DNA from: JAHKLT01 sp046197865
GTDB lineage: Archaea > Methanobacteriota > Methanobacteria > Methanobacteriales > Methanobacteriaceae
Length of the DNA: 64,000 bases
Reading direction: 5' to 3'
Assembly: GCF_046197865.1 (NCBI RefSeq)
Contig: NZ_CP166990.1
Location: forward strand, 868,001-932,000
Translations under genes and position numbers: made by a program
Part shown: piece after piece, positions 16,807 to 26,206 of the stretch
Layout: each line of letters starts with the position of its first letter
How positions within the stretch are numbered: the first letter of the stretch is position 1
Notes under the pieces: generated by a model
What the model saw: only the letters and a program-made list of their open reading frames with translations
What the model was told of the DNA's origin: nothing
The model's database searches: none

Positions 16807-17963
16807 TTAGAATGTTTGTTATTACAAAATGTTTTAAAATCACATGCAAGACATGTTCTTTCATCTGCTTCTGCTTTCCATGCATCTTTGATTTTACAAC
16901 CATTGGTTTCTTTAATTAATGACTCTTCTATGTCTTCAACAACAGCATCAAATTTATCTAATGATTCATTAATTGTTTTTTTATCAATATTAATAATTCT
17001 AATTGATCTATCCATTTTAAATTTATCTGATAAATCAGGATATTTCTTTTTATCTTTCCAATTAGTAATAAGTTCATAATCATTAGAACTTATGGGAACA
17101 TCATTATTTCCATTTTTAACATCTTCTTGAATAGATTTTAAATCTTCATATGATGGTACAAGTTCATTTAAATAAAATATTATTCCTGCTACTATTGTTT
17201 TAGAATCTGCTTGTTTTGATCTAAGCCAAGAATATGTTAAAATCTGCCATTCATGGTGATTCCAATTGTCACTACCATATGTAGGCCTTTTCATTCCTTT
17301 ATAATCAATAATAATTTCATATTCTTCACCTTTTAATGATTTAATTCTCTTATTAAATCCTTCATTAGCTTTTAAATAGTTTATTATTTCATTATTAGAT
17401 TTAGAATCATTTTGTATTTCATTAATATTAATAGAGCTTAAAACATCTATTACTCCATTAATCCCATAATAATTTGATCTACTTTTATCTTCATCATAAC
17501 TTGGCATATTTCTAATGCCTTTTATTAAAACTTCTGCTGAATCTATTAACGGAAATAAATGTTTACCCCAAGTATTAATAGCAGTCTTTGCTCTTCCACT
17601 AGCTATTCTTTCGTGTTCATCAGTTATTTCAACATCTTTTTCATTTACTGTTGAATAAAATTGTGTTGTAGGAGGATATAATCCTCTAACTTGAAGGCGT
17701 AAATCAATCATATCTTCTATGGGTCGAATTTGACTTTTCCAATCCCATGGAAATTCTAACTTTTCACTTATCCATTTATTATATGCTTCTTCCATTATTC
17801 CATGTATAAATTCTCCAAACCATAGCTGAATTGGCATTGAAGGAGGAAGTGTTCCTTTATTTTGATATCTATATTGTAAATTACAAGTTAAAAATGATAA
17901 TAAATCTCCAGTTAAACTATATTCTGGAATCATATATGCTTTTGATTTTGCTGATAACTTCAT
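16782..17963 (-). CDS. PD-(D/E)XK nuclease with Fe-S cluster motif (AddB/Cas4-like)
   Basis: This 393-residue RecB-family nuclease has a core motif GVIDVLSS followed by YEIIIDYKGMKRP, which supplies the D...(D/E)xK pair. HEWQILTYSWL follows as the C-terminal Q/Y-x motif. One cysteine near the start (C27) plus three at the end (C371, C374, C380) match the split 4Fe-4S arrangement known in AddB and Cas4. It starts 9 bases after the helicase stop, so the two form an operon and probably a helicase-nuclease complex. Its final codons lie within the 25-bp repeat. Confidence 0.8.
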   Translation of the reverse strand: MKLSAKSKAYMIPEYSLTGDLLSFLTCNLQYRYQNKGTLPPSMPIQLWFGEFIHGIMEEAYNKWISEKLEFPWDWKSQIRPIEDMIDLRLQVRGLYPPTTQFYSTVNEKDVEITDEHERIASGRAKTAINTWGKHLFPLIDSAEVLIKGIRNMPSYDEDKSRSNYYGINGVIDVLSSININEIQNDSKSNNEIINYLKANEGFNKRIKSLKGEEYEIIIDYKGMKRPTYGSDNWNHHEWQILTYSWLRSKQADSKTIVAGIIFYLNELVPSYEDLKSIQEDVKNGNNDVPISSNDYELITNWKDKKKYPDLSDKFKMDRSIRIINIDKKTINESLDKFDAVVEDIEESLIKETNGCKIKDAWKAEADERTCLACDFKTFCNNKHSKTKEIKIP

Positions 17964-17971
17964 TTTAACAC

Positions 17972-20356
17972 CTAAATCATATAAACTTCATCAAATCCAA
18001 TAAATTCTTCATCTCTACTCCATCCTAATGCAACATTTGGAATATCTTGATGTTTATTATTTTTTGTATATCCTTCTAATGCTTTATTTACACCTATTAA
18101 TAATAAAACATCTTCGGCTCTTGAGAAGGCTACAAAATATAATCTAGTCAAATCATCAAAAGATTTATCTTCATTTGTTCTTTTAGATTTACCTAATGAT
18201 GAAAAACTTCTAATTCTATCTTCAAATGTTTCATTATCTTTTTTAGATTTTGGAAATCTTTCAAATCTAGTTTTATGTTCATTTTTATCAAATTTAGATC
18301 CAACATCTACCACAACAAGAGGAAATTCTAATCCTTTAGATTGATGAATAGACATAATATTTATTCTATCTTCTGGTAATGTTTCAAGAAGATTTTCATC
18401 TATTTCAACACCACCCATAGCTATAGGAATAAATATATTCCATAATGCTTCTTCAATAGACTCTTTTTCATTTTTATCAAAATGAATATTAGCTGAATAT
18501 TTATTAAAAAATCCTGTTTGAGTTATAGTTTTTGTAATAGCTTCAAGATATACAATTCCTTCAACATCATCTTGTAAAACTTCTATCCATGTAATTAATT
18601 TATAAGCAAGTTCCATTAAACTAGCAGTTTCAGGCCATGCCTCATGACCAATAGCTTGTCTAATTTGCCAATGTTTAACAAAATCTTCTAAAGAAATAGG
18701 TTGATGTGGTTCTGGAGAGCTTTTGATAAACTCTCTTGCAGCTACTCTCCATTTATTTAAATTTCTTTTAGCTATTCCTGGAATTTTTTTAATTTCTTTT
18801 TGACGGCTTCCTTCAGGATCAATACATTCTAAAATCAAACCACAAAATACACATACATATTCAATTTCTTCTAAGACTTGTCCTCTCGGATTAAATACAC
18901 TTAATGGATCTTTTCCTTTCTCAAGTTGTCTTCTTAAAAAATAAGTAAATGTACGATTTCCTTTGTTAACTTCTTTTGGAGAATATGTTAATATTGATAT
19001 GTCTGCTGGTGAACCTTTCTCATCATCAAGTTTTAAAGTAATATCTTCTTCATTTATTTCTTGTGAATATGTTAATGTTTTTTGAGTATTAACCACTTTA
19101 TTCACTTTTAAAGTAACTTCTTTATTATTAACTAATTTTTTAATTAGTCTTGATAATTCTATTGAAAGCATTTCAGGATTTTGTCTAAATAATCCTAAAA
19201 CAGGAATTGTTTTACCTTTAGAATCAGATGCAATAATTTTTGGCTTTTCTTTTACTCTAGCTACTTGATATTTTGTATCTAACTCAACAAAATGATTACA
19301 ATGATTAATAATATTTTCACTAGATCTGTAATTTGTACTTAAATTGATTTCTCTAATATTAATTCCTAAAGAATCTTTAGCTCTTTTTTTAAAATCAGTA
19401 AATAAATCAACTGTTGCTCCTCTAAATCTATATAATGATTGATCATCATCACCTACAACAGTTATTGAGCCATTATTTTTTAATGCTGATTTAGCTATTG
19501 TAAAGTAGATGTTTTCTTGAATGAGATTAGTATCTTGATATTCATCAATAAGTAGCACTTTAATTTCGTCTAAAAAAATATCAAGCTTGTTATTATTAAG
19601 TCTTTTAAGGAATTCTTCTTCTAGCATTGGAAAATCAATTATATTTCTACTTTTTAAATCTTCAATATAATCTTGAATTGCATCTAAAGCTACTCTTTCT
19701 CCTTTTGATACAGAATTTTTATATAATTCATCAAAATCGATTTGATCAAAATATATTCTATCTTTTAATTTTAAAATATCTTCACTCATTTTTGATGGAT
19801 TTGAAACTTTTGTTTGTCCTTTATAATGACCTAAATATTCTTGAAGATCATTATTTAAATATCGATTATCTTTAAATAATCCAGAATGAATCATAGCTGA
19901 ATTTGCAACAAAATTTTCTATTACTATTGGTAAATTTGTTCCAGGATCTCTATGAACTCTCAGTAATTCTTCTGCAACACCATCTATTGTACCGATATTT
20001 AATTGATTAAAGTCGATTCTGCTGATTTTTTCTAATGCATCTATATCATTACTATTTTTTTTAATTAGATATTCTTTTATCTTATCTCCCCAACTTAAAA
20101 CTCGAGAATATAATTCATTTGCAGCTTTTTTAGTAAATGTAGTTGATAATATTTCAGTGGGATTAATTTCATCTACAAAAATAAATTTTAAAATCTTTAA
20201 AACCATAACAGTTGTTTTACCTGAACCAGGTCCTGCTACAATAAATAATGATTCATTTGAATTTGAAAAAATAGCTTCTTTTTGATTTTTATTTGATGAA
20301 ATATCTCGTTCTAATATTTCTACTATAATTTTTTCAAATTCTTCATTACTTATCAT
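17972..20356 (-). CDS. UvrD/PcrA-type superfamily 1 DNA helicase
   Basis: The protein is about 794 residues from ATG 20356; a GTG at 20365 is an alternative start. Visible SF1A motifs are an early Gln (NQKEAI), Walker A AGPGSGKTT, TTFTKKAANEL (Ia), LLIDEYQDTN (II) and VVGDDDQSLYRFRGA (III). INLSTNYRS (IV), IMSIHQSKGLEFPLVVV (V) and DLTRLYFVAFSRAED (VI) follow. A 2B-like insertion contains an unusual YVCVFCGLILECID stretch. With the nuclease encoded next it resembles a two-subunit AddAB/AdnAB-like resection or defence machine. A UvrD-like helicase alone could also be repair-related. Confidence 0.85.
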   Translation of the reverse strand: MISNEEFEKIIVEILERDISSNKNQKEAIFSNSNESLFIVAGPGSGKTTVMVLKILKFIFVDEINPTEILSTTFTKKAANELYSRVLSWGDKIKEYLIKKNSNDIDALEKISRIDFNQLNIGTIDGVAEELLRVHRDPGTNLPIVIENFVANSAMIHSGLFKDNRYLNNDLQEYLGHYKGQTKVSNPSKMSEDILKLKDRIYFDQIDFDELYKNSVSKGERVALDAIQDYIEDLKSRNIIDFPMLEEEFLKRLNNNKLDIFLDEIKVLLIDEYQDTNLIQENIYFTIAKSALKNNGSITVVGDDDQSLYRFRGATVDLFTDFKKRAKDSLGINIREINLSTNYRSSENIINHCNHFVELDTKYQVARVKEKPKIIASDSKGKTIPVLGLFRQNPEMLSIELSRLIKKLVNNKEVTLKVNKVVNTQKTLTYSQEINEEDITLKLDDEKGSPADISILTYSPKEVNKGNRTFTYFLRRQLEKGKDPLSVFNPRGQVLEEIEYVCVFCGLILECIDPEGSRQKEIKKIPGIAKRNLNKWRVAAREFIKSSPEPHQPISLEDFVKHWQIRQAIGHEAWPETASLMELAYKLITWIEVLQDDVEGIVYLEAITKTITQTGFFNKYSANIHFDKNEKESIEEALWNIFIPIAMGGVEIDENLLETLPEDRINIMSIHQSKGLEFPLVVVDVGSKFDKNEHKTRFERFPKSKKDNETFEDRIRSFSSLGKSKRTNEDKSFDDLTRLYFVAFSRAEDVLLLIGVNKALEGYTKNNKHQDIPNVALGWSRDEEFIGFDEVYMI

Positions 20357-20500
20357 TTTAAACACACAATTTGATTTTAAATTAATTATAAATAATATAT
20401 TTTATATTAAATATATATTTTTAGGTAAAAGAGCAATTTTTAAGTATTTTTTACTTTTTTTATTACATATTAAAATTAATTTATTTTTTTTTATTGATAT

Positions 20501-20518
20501 GAAAAGATGTATATATCA
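20501..20518 (+). promoter_or_regulatory. Probable BRE/TATA of the beta-helix surface protein
   Basis: GAAAAGATGTATATAT has the form of an archaeal BRE followed by a TATA box. It lies about 50 bases before the GTG start at 20564, inside the 200-bp divergent region shared with the helicase operon. Pattern-based call. Confidence 0.4.
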
Positions 20519-20563
20519 TTAAATTTATATTTTCATTTAATTAGTTAAAGGGAGGTGAATTTA

Positions 20564-21988
20564 GTGAATTTTAATAATAAAATTGTTGTATTACTTTTCA
20601 CAATATTTATTTTAAGTATTTGCATATCATCTATTAATGCTAATGATATTGATGAATCATCTAATATTATATCGATTGATAATTCAATATCAATTCAAAA
20701 TACTATTAATGAAGCTAATGATAATGATATTATTTTATTAAATCCTGGAAAATATAATGAATGGGGAATTAATGTAAATAAGAATTTAACATTTATTGGA
20801 AATTCTTCAACAAACAATGTAGTTGTTGATGGAAATCAAAAAAATACAATGTTTTTTGTTAAAGAAGAAACTACTGTAACTTTTATAAACATTACTTTTA
20901 TTAATGGTAAAACATATGATTTTGGAGGTGCAATAAGTAGTATAAATGCAAATGTCTATGTAGATAATTGTATTTTTATTAATAATACTGCTGTTTATCA
21001 TAATGGTGGAGCAATTGATACTTCTGGAACTTCCCATGGATTAACTCATACTCCAGGATATTTATTTGTAAATAATTCATTGTTCATAGGTAATTATGCA
21101 GGACATGATGGTGGAGCAATAACAACATTATATGGTACATCAGAAATTTATAATTCTGTTTTCATCAATAATTATGCTATTCGTGATGGTGGAGCTATTA
21201 GGGGAGGAATTTATACAAGAACTAATATTTTCAATTGTACTTTTATTGATAATTATGCTCAAGAATGGGGTGGAGCAGTATATGTTTGGACTAGTGATGG
21301 ATATATAATTAATTCTACATTTATTAATAATAGTGCAGGATTTTATGGTGGAGCTTTTGCTCATTCTGGTAGATTTACAGTTAAAGGATCTACAATTATT
21401 AATAATACTGCTGGAATATCTGGTGGTGCAGTTTTTGTTACTCAAATGACTTCTAAAATTGTTTCATATACAATCTTTAATGATAATATTATAATTGATA
21501 ATTCAGCTCCAACTGGAGATGTCATTTATATTGATAAAACTTCTGCAAGAATATTTGACTTTGAAAATAATGATTGGGGAGAAGAGGATCCTGATTGGAA
21601 CAGTCTTTTTAATACTAGTGATTTTATGAAAAATCCTAGTAATTGGATTATAAAAAAAGATTTGATAAATGAAGATGTTGATAATAATAAAGAAGAAATT
21701 TCACAAGAAACAGATTATATATTTGACTTAAATAATAATGCTTCTTCTATTTTTAATAACTTATTAAATAATTATTCTTCCATGAGTGCTACAGGTGTTT
21801 TATCAAAATATTCTACAAATAGCTCTGATTATTTTTCTATAGATAATTCAATTGATAAAAATGATGAAAATAAAGATTGGCTTAAAGTAGAAACAGTTGA
21901 AAAAGATGCTTTAAATAATAATATAAAAATTTTAATTGTTATAGCATTATTTATTATCATATTAGTTGTTGGATATAAAAAATTCTAA
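20564..21988 (+). CDS. Secreted, membrane-anchored beta-helix adhesin-like protein
   Basis: The protein has about 474 residues. A signal peptide (FNNKIVVLLFTIFILSICIS) precedes a right-handed parallel beta-helix made of repeated N-(S/C)-x-F-x-x-N-x-A-x-x-x-GGA(I/V/F) coils, as in Chlamydia PMP-type and Methanobrevibacter adhesin-like proteins. A 20-residue C-terminal membrane segment (ILIVIALFIIILVVG) ends in basic residues, so it should sit on the cell surface. I place the start at GTG 20564 because AAAGGGAGGTG (20547-20557) is an ideal ribosome site for it. An in-frame GTG at 20555 lies inside that site. Confidence 0.8.
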   Translation: MNFNNKIVVLLFTIFILSICISSINANDIDESSNIISIDNSISIQNTINEANDNDIILLNPGKYNEWGINVNKNLTFIGNSSTNNVVVDGNQKNTMFFVKEETTVTFINITFINGKTYDFGGAISSINANVYVDNCIFINNTAVYHNGGAIDTSGTSHGLTHTPGYLFVNNSLFIGNYAGHDGGAITTLYGTSEIYNSVFINNYAIRDGGAIRGGIYTRTNIFNCTFIDNYAQEWGGAVYVWTSDGYIINSTFINNSAGFYGGAFAHSGRFTVKGSTIINNTAGISGGAVFVTQMTSKIVSYTIFNDNIIIDNSAPTGDVIYIDKTSARIFDFENNDWGEEDPDWNSLFNTSDFMKNPSNWIIKKDLINEDVDNNKEEISQETDYIFDLNNNASSIFNNLLNNYSSMSATGVLSKYSTNSSDYFSIDNSIDKNDENKDWLKVETVEKDALNNNIKILIVIALFIIILVVGYKKF

Positions 21989-22108
21989 AATTAATTTTTC
22001 TTTTCTTTTTTATTTTTAATTTAGTACTTATTTATTATATTGTAACGTAATATTAATTTATAATGTTAATTTTATTATAATATATTGATATAAGGAAGAT
22101 ATATTTAA

Positions 22109-24703
22109 ATGACTAATTCAAAAATTGATAAATTTAAAAATGATATTAGGTTTAAAGATAAAATAGCTTATGTAAAGACTATTCCATCTAAAAAAGCTAA
22201 ATATAAAAAAATTAATAATTTAAATGAAAAATTATTAGAATATTTATCAAAACATGAAATCAAATTATATTCTCATCAAACTGACACATGTGATGAGGTT
22301 AAAGATGGAAATAATGTTATTTTAACTACTCCAACAGCTTCTGGTAAAACTTTAGCTTTTAATTTACCAATTTTTGATACTTTAATGGATGATGAAGATG
22401 CTTGTGCATTATATATTTATCCTGCAAAAGCTTTATCTTATGATCAATTAGATGTTTTAAAAAAATTAGAAGATGAATTAGATTTAAATGTTAATCCAGA
22501 ATCATATGATGGAGATACAGATAAATCTAGAAGATATGAAATTCGTCAAAAATCAAGAATTATTTTAACTAACCCTTATCAACTACATCATATTTTAGGA
22601 TGGCATCATCAATGGAAAAGATTTTATTCAAATTTAAAATACATTGTAATTGATGAAGCTCATTATTATAAGGGAATATTTGGTTCTAATGTTAGTTTTC
22701 TAATTCGAAGACTTAAAAGAATAGCTAATTTTTATGGATCTAATCCTCAATTTATTTTATCTTCTGCAACTTTAGCTAATCCCTTAGAATTAGCTAATAA
22801 ATTAACTGATGAGGAATTTACTTTAATTGACGAAGATACATCTCCTAGTGGTGAGAAGGACTTTATTTTATATAATCCTTTTAAAAATTATAGGAGAACT
22901 AAGGTTAATAGTGCTAATGCTCCATCAATTCATCAAGAAACTGAGCAAATTTTCCTATATTTAATCTTAAAAGATATTCAAACATTATGCTTTACAGTAT
23001 CTCGTAAAATTGCAGAACTTATTGCAATGTGGGCAAAAAGAGATATGAAACAAATAAAAGGTAAATTAGCTCATAGAATTACTGCTTATAGGGCAGGTTA
23101 TTTGGCTAAAGAACGCCGTGAAATTGAAGAAGGTTTGAAAACTCGTAAACTTTTAGGAGTTACATGTACTAATGCATTAGAACTTGGAATAAATATTGGT
23201 TCTTTAGATGCAGTTATAATTTCAGGTTATCCTGGTACAATGATTTCTACATGGCAACAAGGTGGTCGTGCAGGTCGTGGAATGCAGAAATCATTAGTAA
23301 TTTTAATAGCTTTTGAAAATCAACTAGATCAATATTTCATGAATAATCCTGATTTTTTCTTTGATAAACCTCATGAAAATGCAATTATTGATACAAATAA
23401 TAGTATTATTAAAAAAGCCCATATTTTATGTGCTGCAAATGAATTACCTTTAACTAGTGAAGATGCTTTTAAATATTTTAAAGCAGATGAAAGTTTGTTA
23501 GATAATTTAATGAAATCTAAAGATTTAGCAAAAAATCTTAAAAATCAATATCTTTATCCTTATGATGATAATCCTTCATTTACTCATTCTCTAGATCAGC
23601 TATCAAGTGATTTTTTCAAAATTATGAATAATAATCAGCTACTTGAGACGATGGAAAGAGGTCAAATGTATAGGGAAGCTCATGAAGGTGCAGTTTTAAT
23701 TAATAAAGGTGAAACTTTTATTGTAAATAATGTAAATTTAGCAAAAGGATTTGTAAATGTTTCAAAACAAGCCGTAGATTATCATACAACTGTTTTAAAA
23801 GATGTTGATATTAAAATACTTGAGAAGATAAACAAAAAGAAAATTGGAAATTTATCAATACATTTTGGTGCTTTAGAAGTATCAGAAGATTATTATAAAT
23901 ATAAAAAGATTCAATTTTCAAAAACCATTGGTACATTTTTCCTAGATTTACCTCCTTTAAAATTTGAAACAAAAGGAATTTGGTTTACAATTCCAGAAGA
24001 TGTTAAAAAATATCTTGAAAAAGAATATGATGAAGATGATATATTTGCAGGAGGTTTACATGGAGTTGAACATGCAATTATAGGTCTTTTCCCATTACAT
24101 GTAATGTGTGATAGATTTGATATTGGAGGATTATCTATTAACTATCATCAAGATACTCAAGAAGCTACAATTTTCATATATGATGCATATGAAGAAGGAA
24201 TAGGAATAAGTGAAAAAGCTATTGATGTCTTCTCAGATATTTTAAAATCAACTAAACATTTACTTGAAAATTGTAATTGTAAATATGGATGTCCATCATG
24301 TATTTATTCACCTAAATGCGGAAATGATAACAAACCATTAAATAAAAAAGCTACAGAATATATTTTAAATTATATGTGTGAAGAAGTTTCTAAAAAGACT
24401 GAAAAAATTGATAAAGAACCTAAAAATATTTCACAAAATACTATTATAGAAGATCCAGATGAAATGTATGATGAAGCTTTAGAGCTATTTAATGCAAAAG
24501 ATTATCTTAATGCAAAAGATATTTTAGTAGAAATAATAGCTATTGATAAAAGGTATATTAATGCATGGACATTACTTGCAAGTATTTTAAATTATCAAGA
24601 TGATATTAATGGAGCTATGAATTTTATAAAAAAAGCATTATCAATAGATTCATCTAATGAAGAAGCTAATGAATTATATATTGAATTGAAAAATAAGATT
24701 TAG
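22109..24703 (+). CDS. MrfA/YprA-like DEAH helicase with C-terminal TPR
   Basis: This 864-residue SF2 helicase has Walker A TTPTASGKT at 73-81, DEAH at 182-185 and SSATLANP. Motif VI is QQGGRAGRG. A DUF1998 domain carries the zinc-binding set C722/C724/C728/C731 with C737. This layout is that of MrfA/YprA and Hrq1-like 3'-5' DNA helicases implicated in crosslink repair. After the cysteines about 90 residues form two TPR-like helical pairs (YDEALELFNAKDYLNAKDIL...AWTLLASILN...AMNFIKKALSID). That is an unusual addition, probably for protein contacts. It stands alone between two intergenic gaps. Confidence 0.85.
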   Translation: MTNSKIDKFKNDIRFKDKIAYVKTIPSKKAKYKKINNLNEKLLEYLSKHEIKLYSHQTDTCDEVKDGNNVILTTPTASGKTLAFNLPIFDTLMDDEDACALYIYPAKALSYDQLDVLKKLEDELDLNVNPESYDGDTDKSRRYEIRQKSRIILTNPYQLHHILGWHHQWKRFYSNLKYIVIDEAHYYKGIFGSNVSFLIRRLKRIANFYGSNPQFILSSATLANPLELANKLTDEEFTLIDEDTSPSGEKDFILYNPFKNYRRTKVNSANAPSIHQETEQIFLYLILKDIQTLCFTVSRKIAELIAMWAKRDMKQIKGKLAHRITAYRAGYLAKERREIEEGLKTRKLLGVTCTNALELGINIGSLDAVIISGYPGTMISTWQQGGRAGRGMQKSLVILIAFENQLDQYFMNNPDFFFDKPHENAIIDTNNSIIKKAHILCAANELPLTSEDAFKYFKADESLLDNLMKSKDLAKNLKNQYLYPYDDNPSFTHSLDQLSSDFFKIMNNNQLLETMERGQMYREAHEGAVLINKGETFIVNNVNLAKGFVNVSKQAVDYHTTVLKDVDIKILEKINKKKIGNLSIHFGALEVSEDYYKYKKIQFSKTIGTFFLDLPPLKFETKGIWFTIPEDVKKYLEKEYDEDDIFAGGLHGVEHAIIGLFPLHVMCDRFDIGGLSINYHQDTQEATIFIYDAYEEGIGISEKAIDVFSDILKSTKHLLENCNCKYGCPSCIYSPKCGNDNKPLNKKATEYILNYMCEEVSKKTEKIDKEPKNISQNTIIEDPDEMYDEALELFNAKDYLNAKDILVEIIAIDKRYINAWTLLASILNYQDDINGAMNFIKKALSIDSSNEEANELYIELKNKI

Positions 24704-25153
24704 GTAATATTTTATTAAACATTGAAAAATTTCATTTATATGTAAGTTTATTGTAATAAAAATAAATTATAGTGACATTATTAAATAATTGATAATAAAG
24801 TCACAACTTTAAATCTAAAAAAAAATATTTTTGATAAATAAAATATTTGAAGAAATTCACCCTAAAAAATTTCAATTAATAGTTTCTCTTTATTAATATA
24901 TAAAATTTCTTATTTTTTCAATTCAAGGTTTAATAGCTGTTTATTTTATATTTGAATATTTATGCCGAATAAAAAAATTGTATTGTAATTGAAAAATTAA
25001 ATTAACTAAATTGTTCTAAATTGCTATTAAAAATTTTTTATTCAAATAAATATATTATTAAGTACTATTTTAGTTAATTTTAAATACTTTTTTCACTAAT
25101 ATTTTATTAAGATAAATAATTTAAAATTTTTATTTTTTAATAGGAGATAAATA
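24704..25153. other. 450-bp AT-rich intergenic region
   Basis: I see no gene, tRNA-like fold or strong repeat here. The segment is mostly A/T with scattered stops in all frames. The right end must contain the hypA promoter and carries the RBS (AATAGGAGAT) just before the hypA ATG. Confidence 0.5.
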
Positions 25154-25525
25154 ATGCACGAATTATCTATGGCTCAAGGAATAATCAATTCTGTTATTGA
25201 AACAGCTAATGAAAATGATGCAACTGAAGTTAATGAAGTTGTTATTGAAATAGGAAAACTTGCTTTAATAAATCCAGAGCAATTATCTTTTATGTTAGAT
25301 GTTTTAAAAGAAAATACTATAGTTGAAAATGCTGAATTTAAAATTGATGAAATTCCTGTGGAAATAGAATGTGGAGAATGTAATTTCAAAGGAAATGCGA
25401 ATACCGATGAATTAGATCATTATGCTCCTATTGTGGAATGTCCAAAATGTGAAAATAAAAGAGTCTCTATTTTAAATGGAAAAGACTGTATTGTTAAAAA
25501 CATTATTATTGAAAAACCTGATTAA
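25154..25525 (+). CDS. hypA: Hydrogenase nickel incorporation protein HypA
   Basis: The protein has 123 residues. The N-terminus MHELSMAQ provides the nickel-binding Met1-His2-Glu3 of HypA. A zinc domain has C73-x2-C76 and a later CPKC pair. HypA works with HypB to deliver nickel to [NiFe] hydrogenases, which methanogens use for H2 oxidation. Length and motifs are typical. The start is fixed by MHEL and the AGGAGAT ribosome site. It lies 16 bases before hypB. Confidence 0.96.
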   Translation: MHELSMAQGIINSVIETANENDATEVNEVVIEIGKLALINPEQLSFMLDVLKENTIVENAEFKIDEIPVEIECGECNFKGNANTDELDHYAPIVECPKCENKRVSILNGKDCIVKNIIIEKPD

Positions 25526-25541
25526 ATTATAGGGGATATAC

Positions 25542-26198
25542 ATGCATAAAGTAGCAGATATTGAAGTTCAACATAATATTATGAAAGCTAATAAAAAATT
25601 AGCAGATAAAAACAAAGAAATTTTAGAAAATAATGGAATTTTTACTATTGACATGGTTGGAGCTATTGGATCTGGTAAAACTTCTTTAATTGAAAAATTT
25701 ATTGATGAAACAGATTTAGATATCGGTGTAATAGCTGGAGATATCATTAGTAAATTTGATGCTGGAAGAATTAAATCTCATGGAGTTCCTGTTGTAGGTT
25801 TAAATACAGGTCGTGAATGTCATTTAGATGCTCATTTAGTTGAACATGCTATTGGAGATTTACCTTTAGATGATATTGAATTATTAATTATTGAAAATGT
25901 TGGTAATTTAATTTGTCCAGTAGATTTCGATTTAGGTTCTAATATGAGGATTGTGGTTGTTAGTGTTACAGAAGGTGATGATACAGTTGAAAAACACCCA
26001 ATGATATTTGAATCTGCAGATTTAGTAGTTATTAACAAAATAGATATAGCTGATGCAGTTGGTGCTGATGCTGATAAGATGGTAAGTGATGCTAAAAAAA
26101 TTAATCCTGATGTTAAAGTCATTAAAACTAGTTTAAAAAATGATGAAGGTTTTGAAGAAGTCATCTCTGCAATTAATGAATTTAAAAATAATCAATAG
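25542..26198 (+). CDS. hypB: Hydrogenase nickel incorporation GTPase HypB
   Basis: This 218-residue SIMIBI GTPase has P-loop GAIGSGKTS at 40-48, a switch region AGDI..KFDAGRI, and CHLDAHLVEHAI with the Cys/His metal ligands at the dimer interface. ENVGNLICPVDFDLG and the NKIDIAD guanine-specificity motif follow. There is no N-terminal His-rich stretch, so this is the short archaeal form. It forms an operon with hypA and supplies GTP-driven nickel transfer to hydrogenases. Confidence 0.96.
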   Translation: MHKVADIEVQHNIMKANKKLADKNKEILENNGIFTIDMVGAIGSGKTSLIEKFIDETDLDIGVIAGDIISKFDAGRIKSHGVPVVGLNTGRECHLDAHLVEHAIGDLPLDDIELLIIENVGNLICPVDFDLGSNMRIVVVSVTEGDDTVEKHPMIFESADLVVINKIDIADAVGADADKMVSDAKKINPDVKVIKTSLKNDEGFEEVISAINEFKNNQ

Positions 26199-26206
26199 GT
26201 GTCTAC

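Noticed and set aside
16715..16903. 62-codon minus-strand frame
   Set aside because: It overlaps the end of the PD-(D/E)XK nuclease in another frame; the nuclease cysteines lie in the accepted frame.
24704..25153. Possible small RNA or gene in the gap before hypA
   Set aside because: No GC-richer core, stable hairpin with terminator, or credible reading frame was found by eye.
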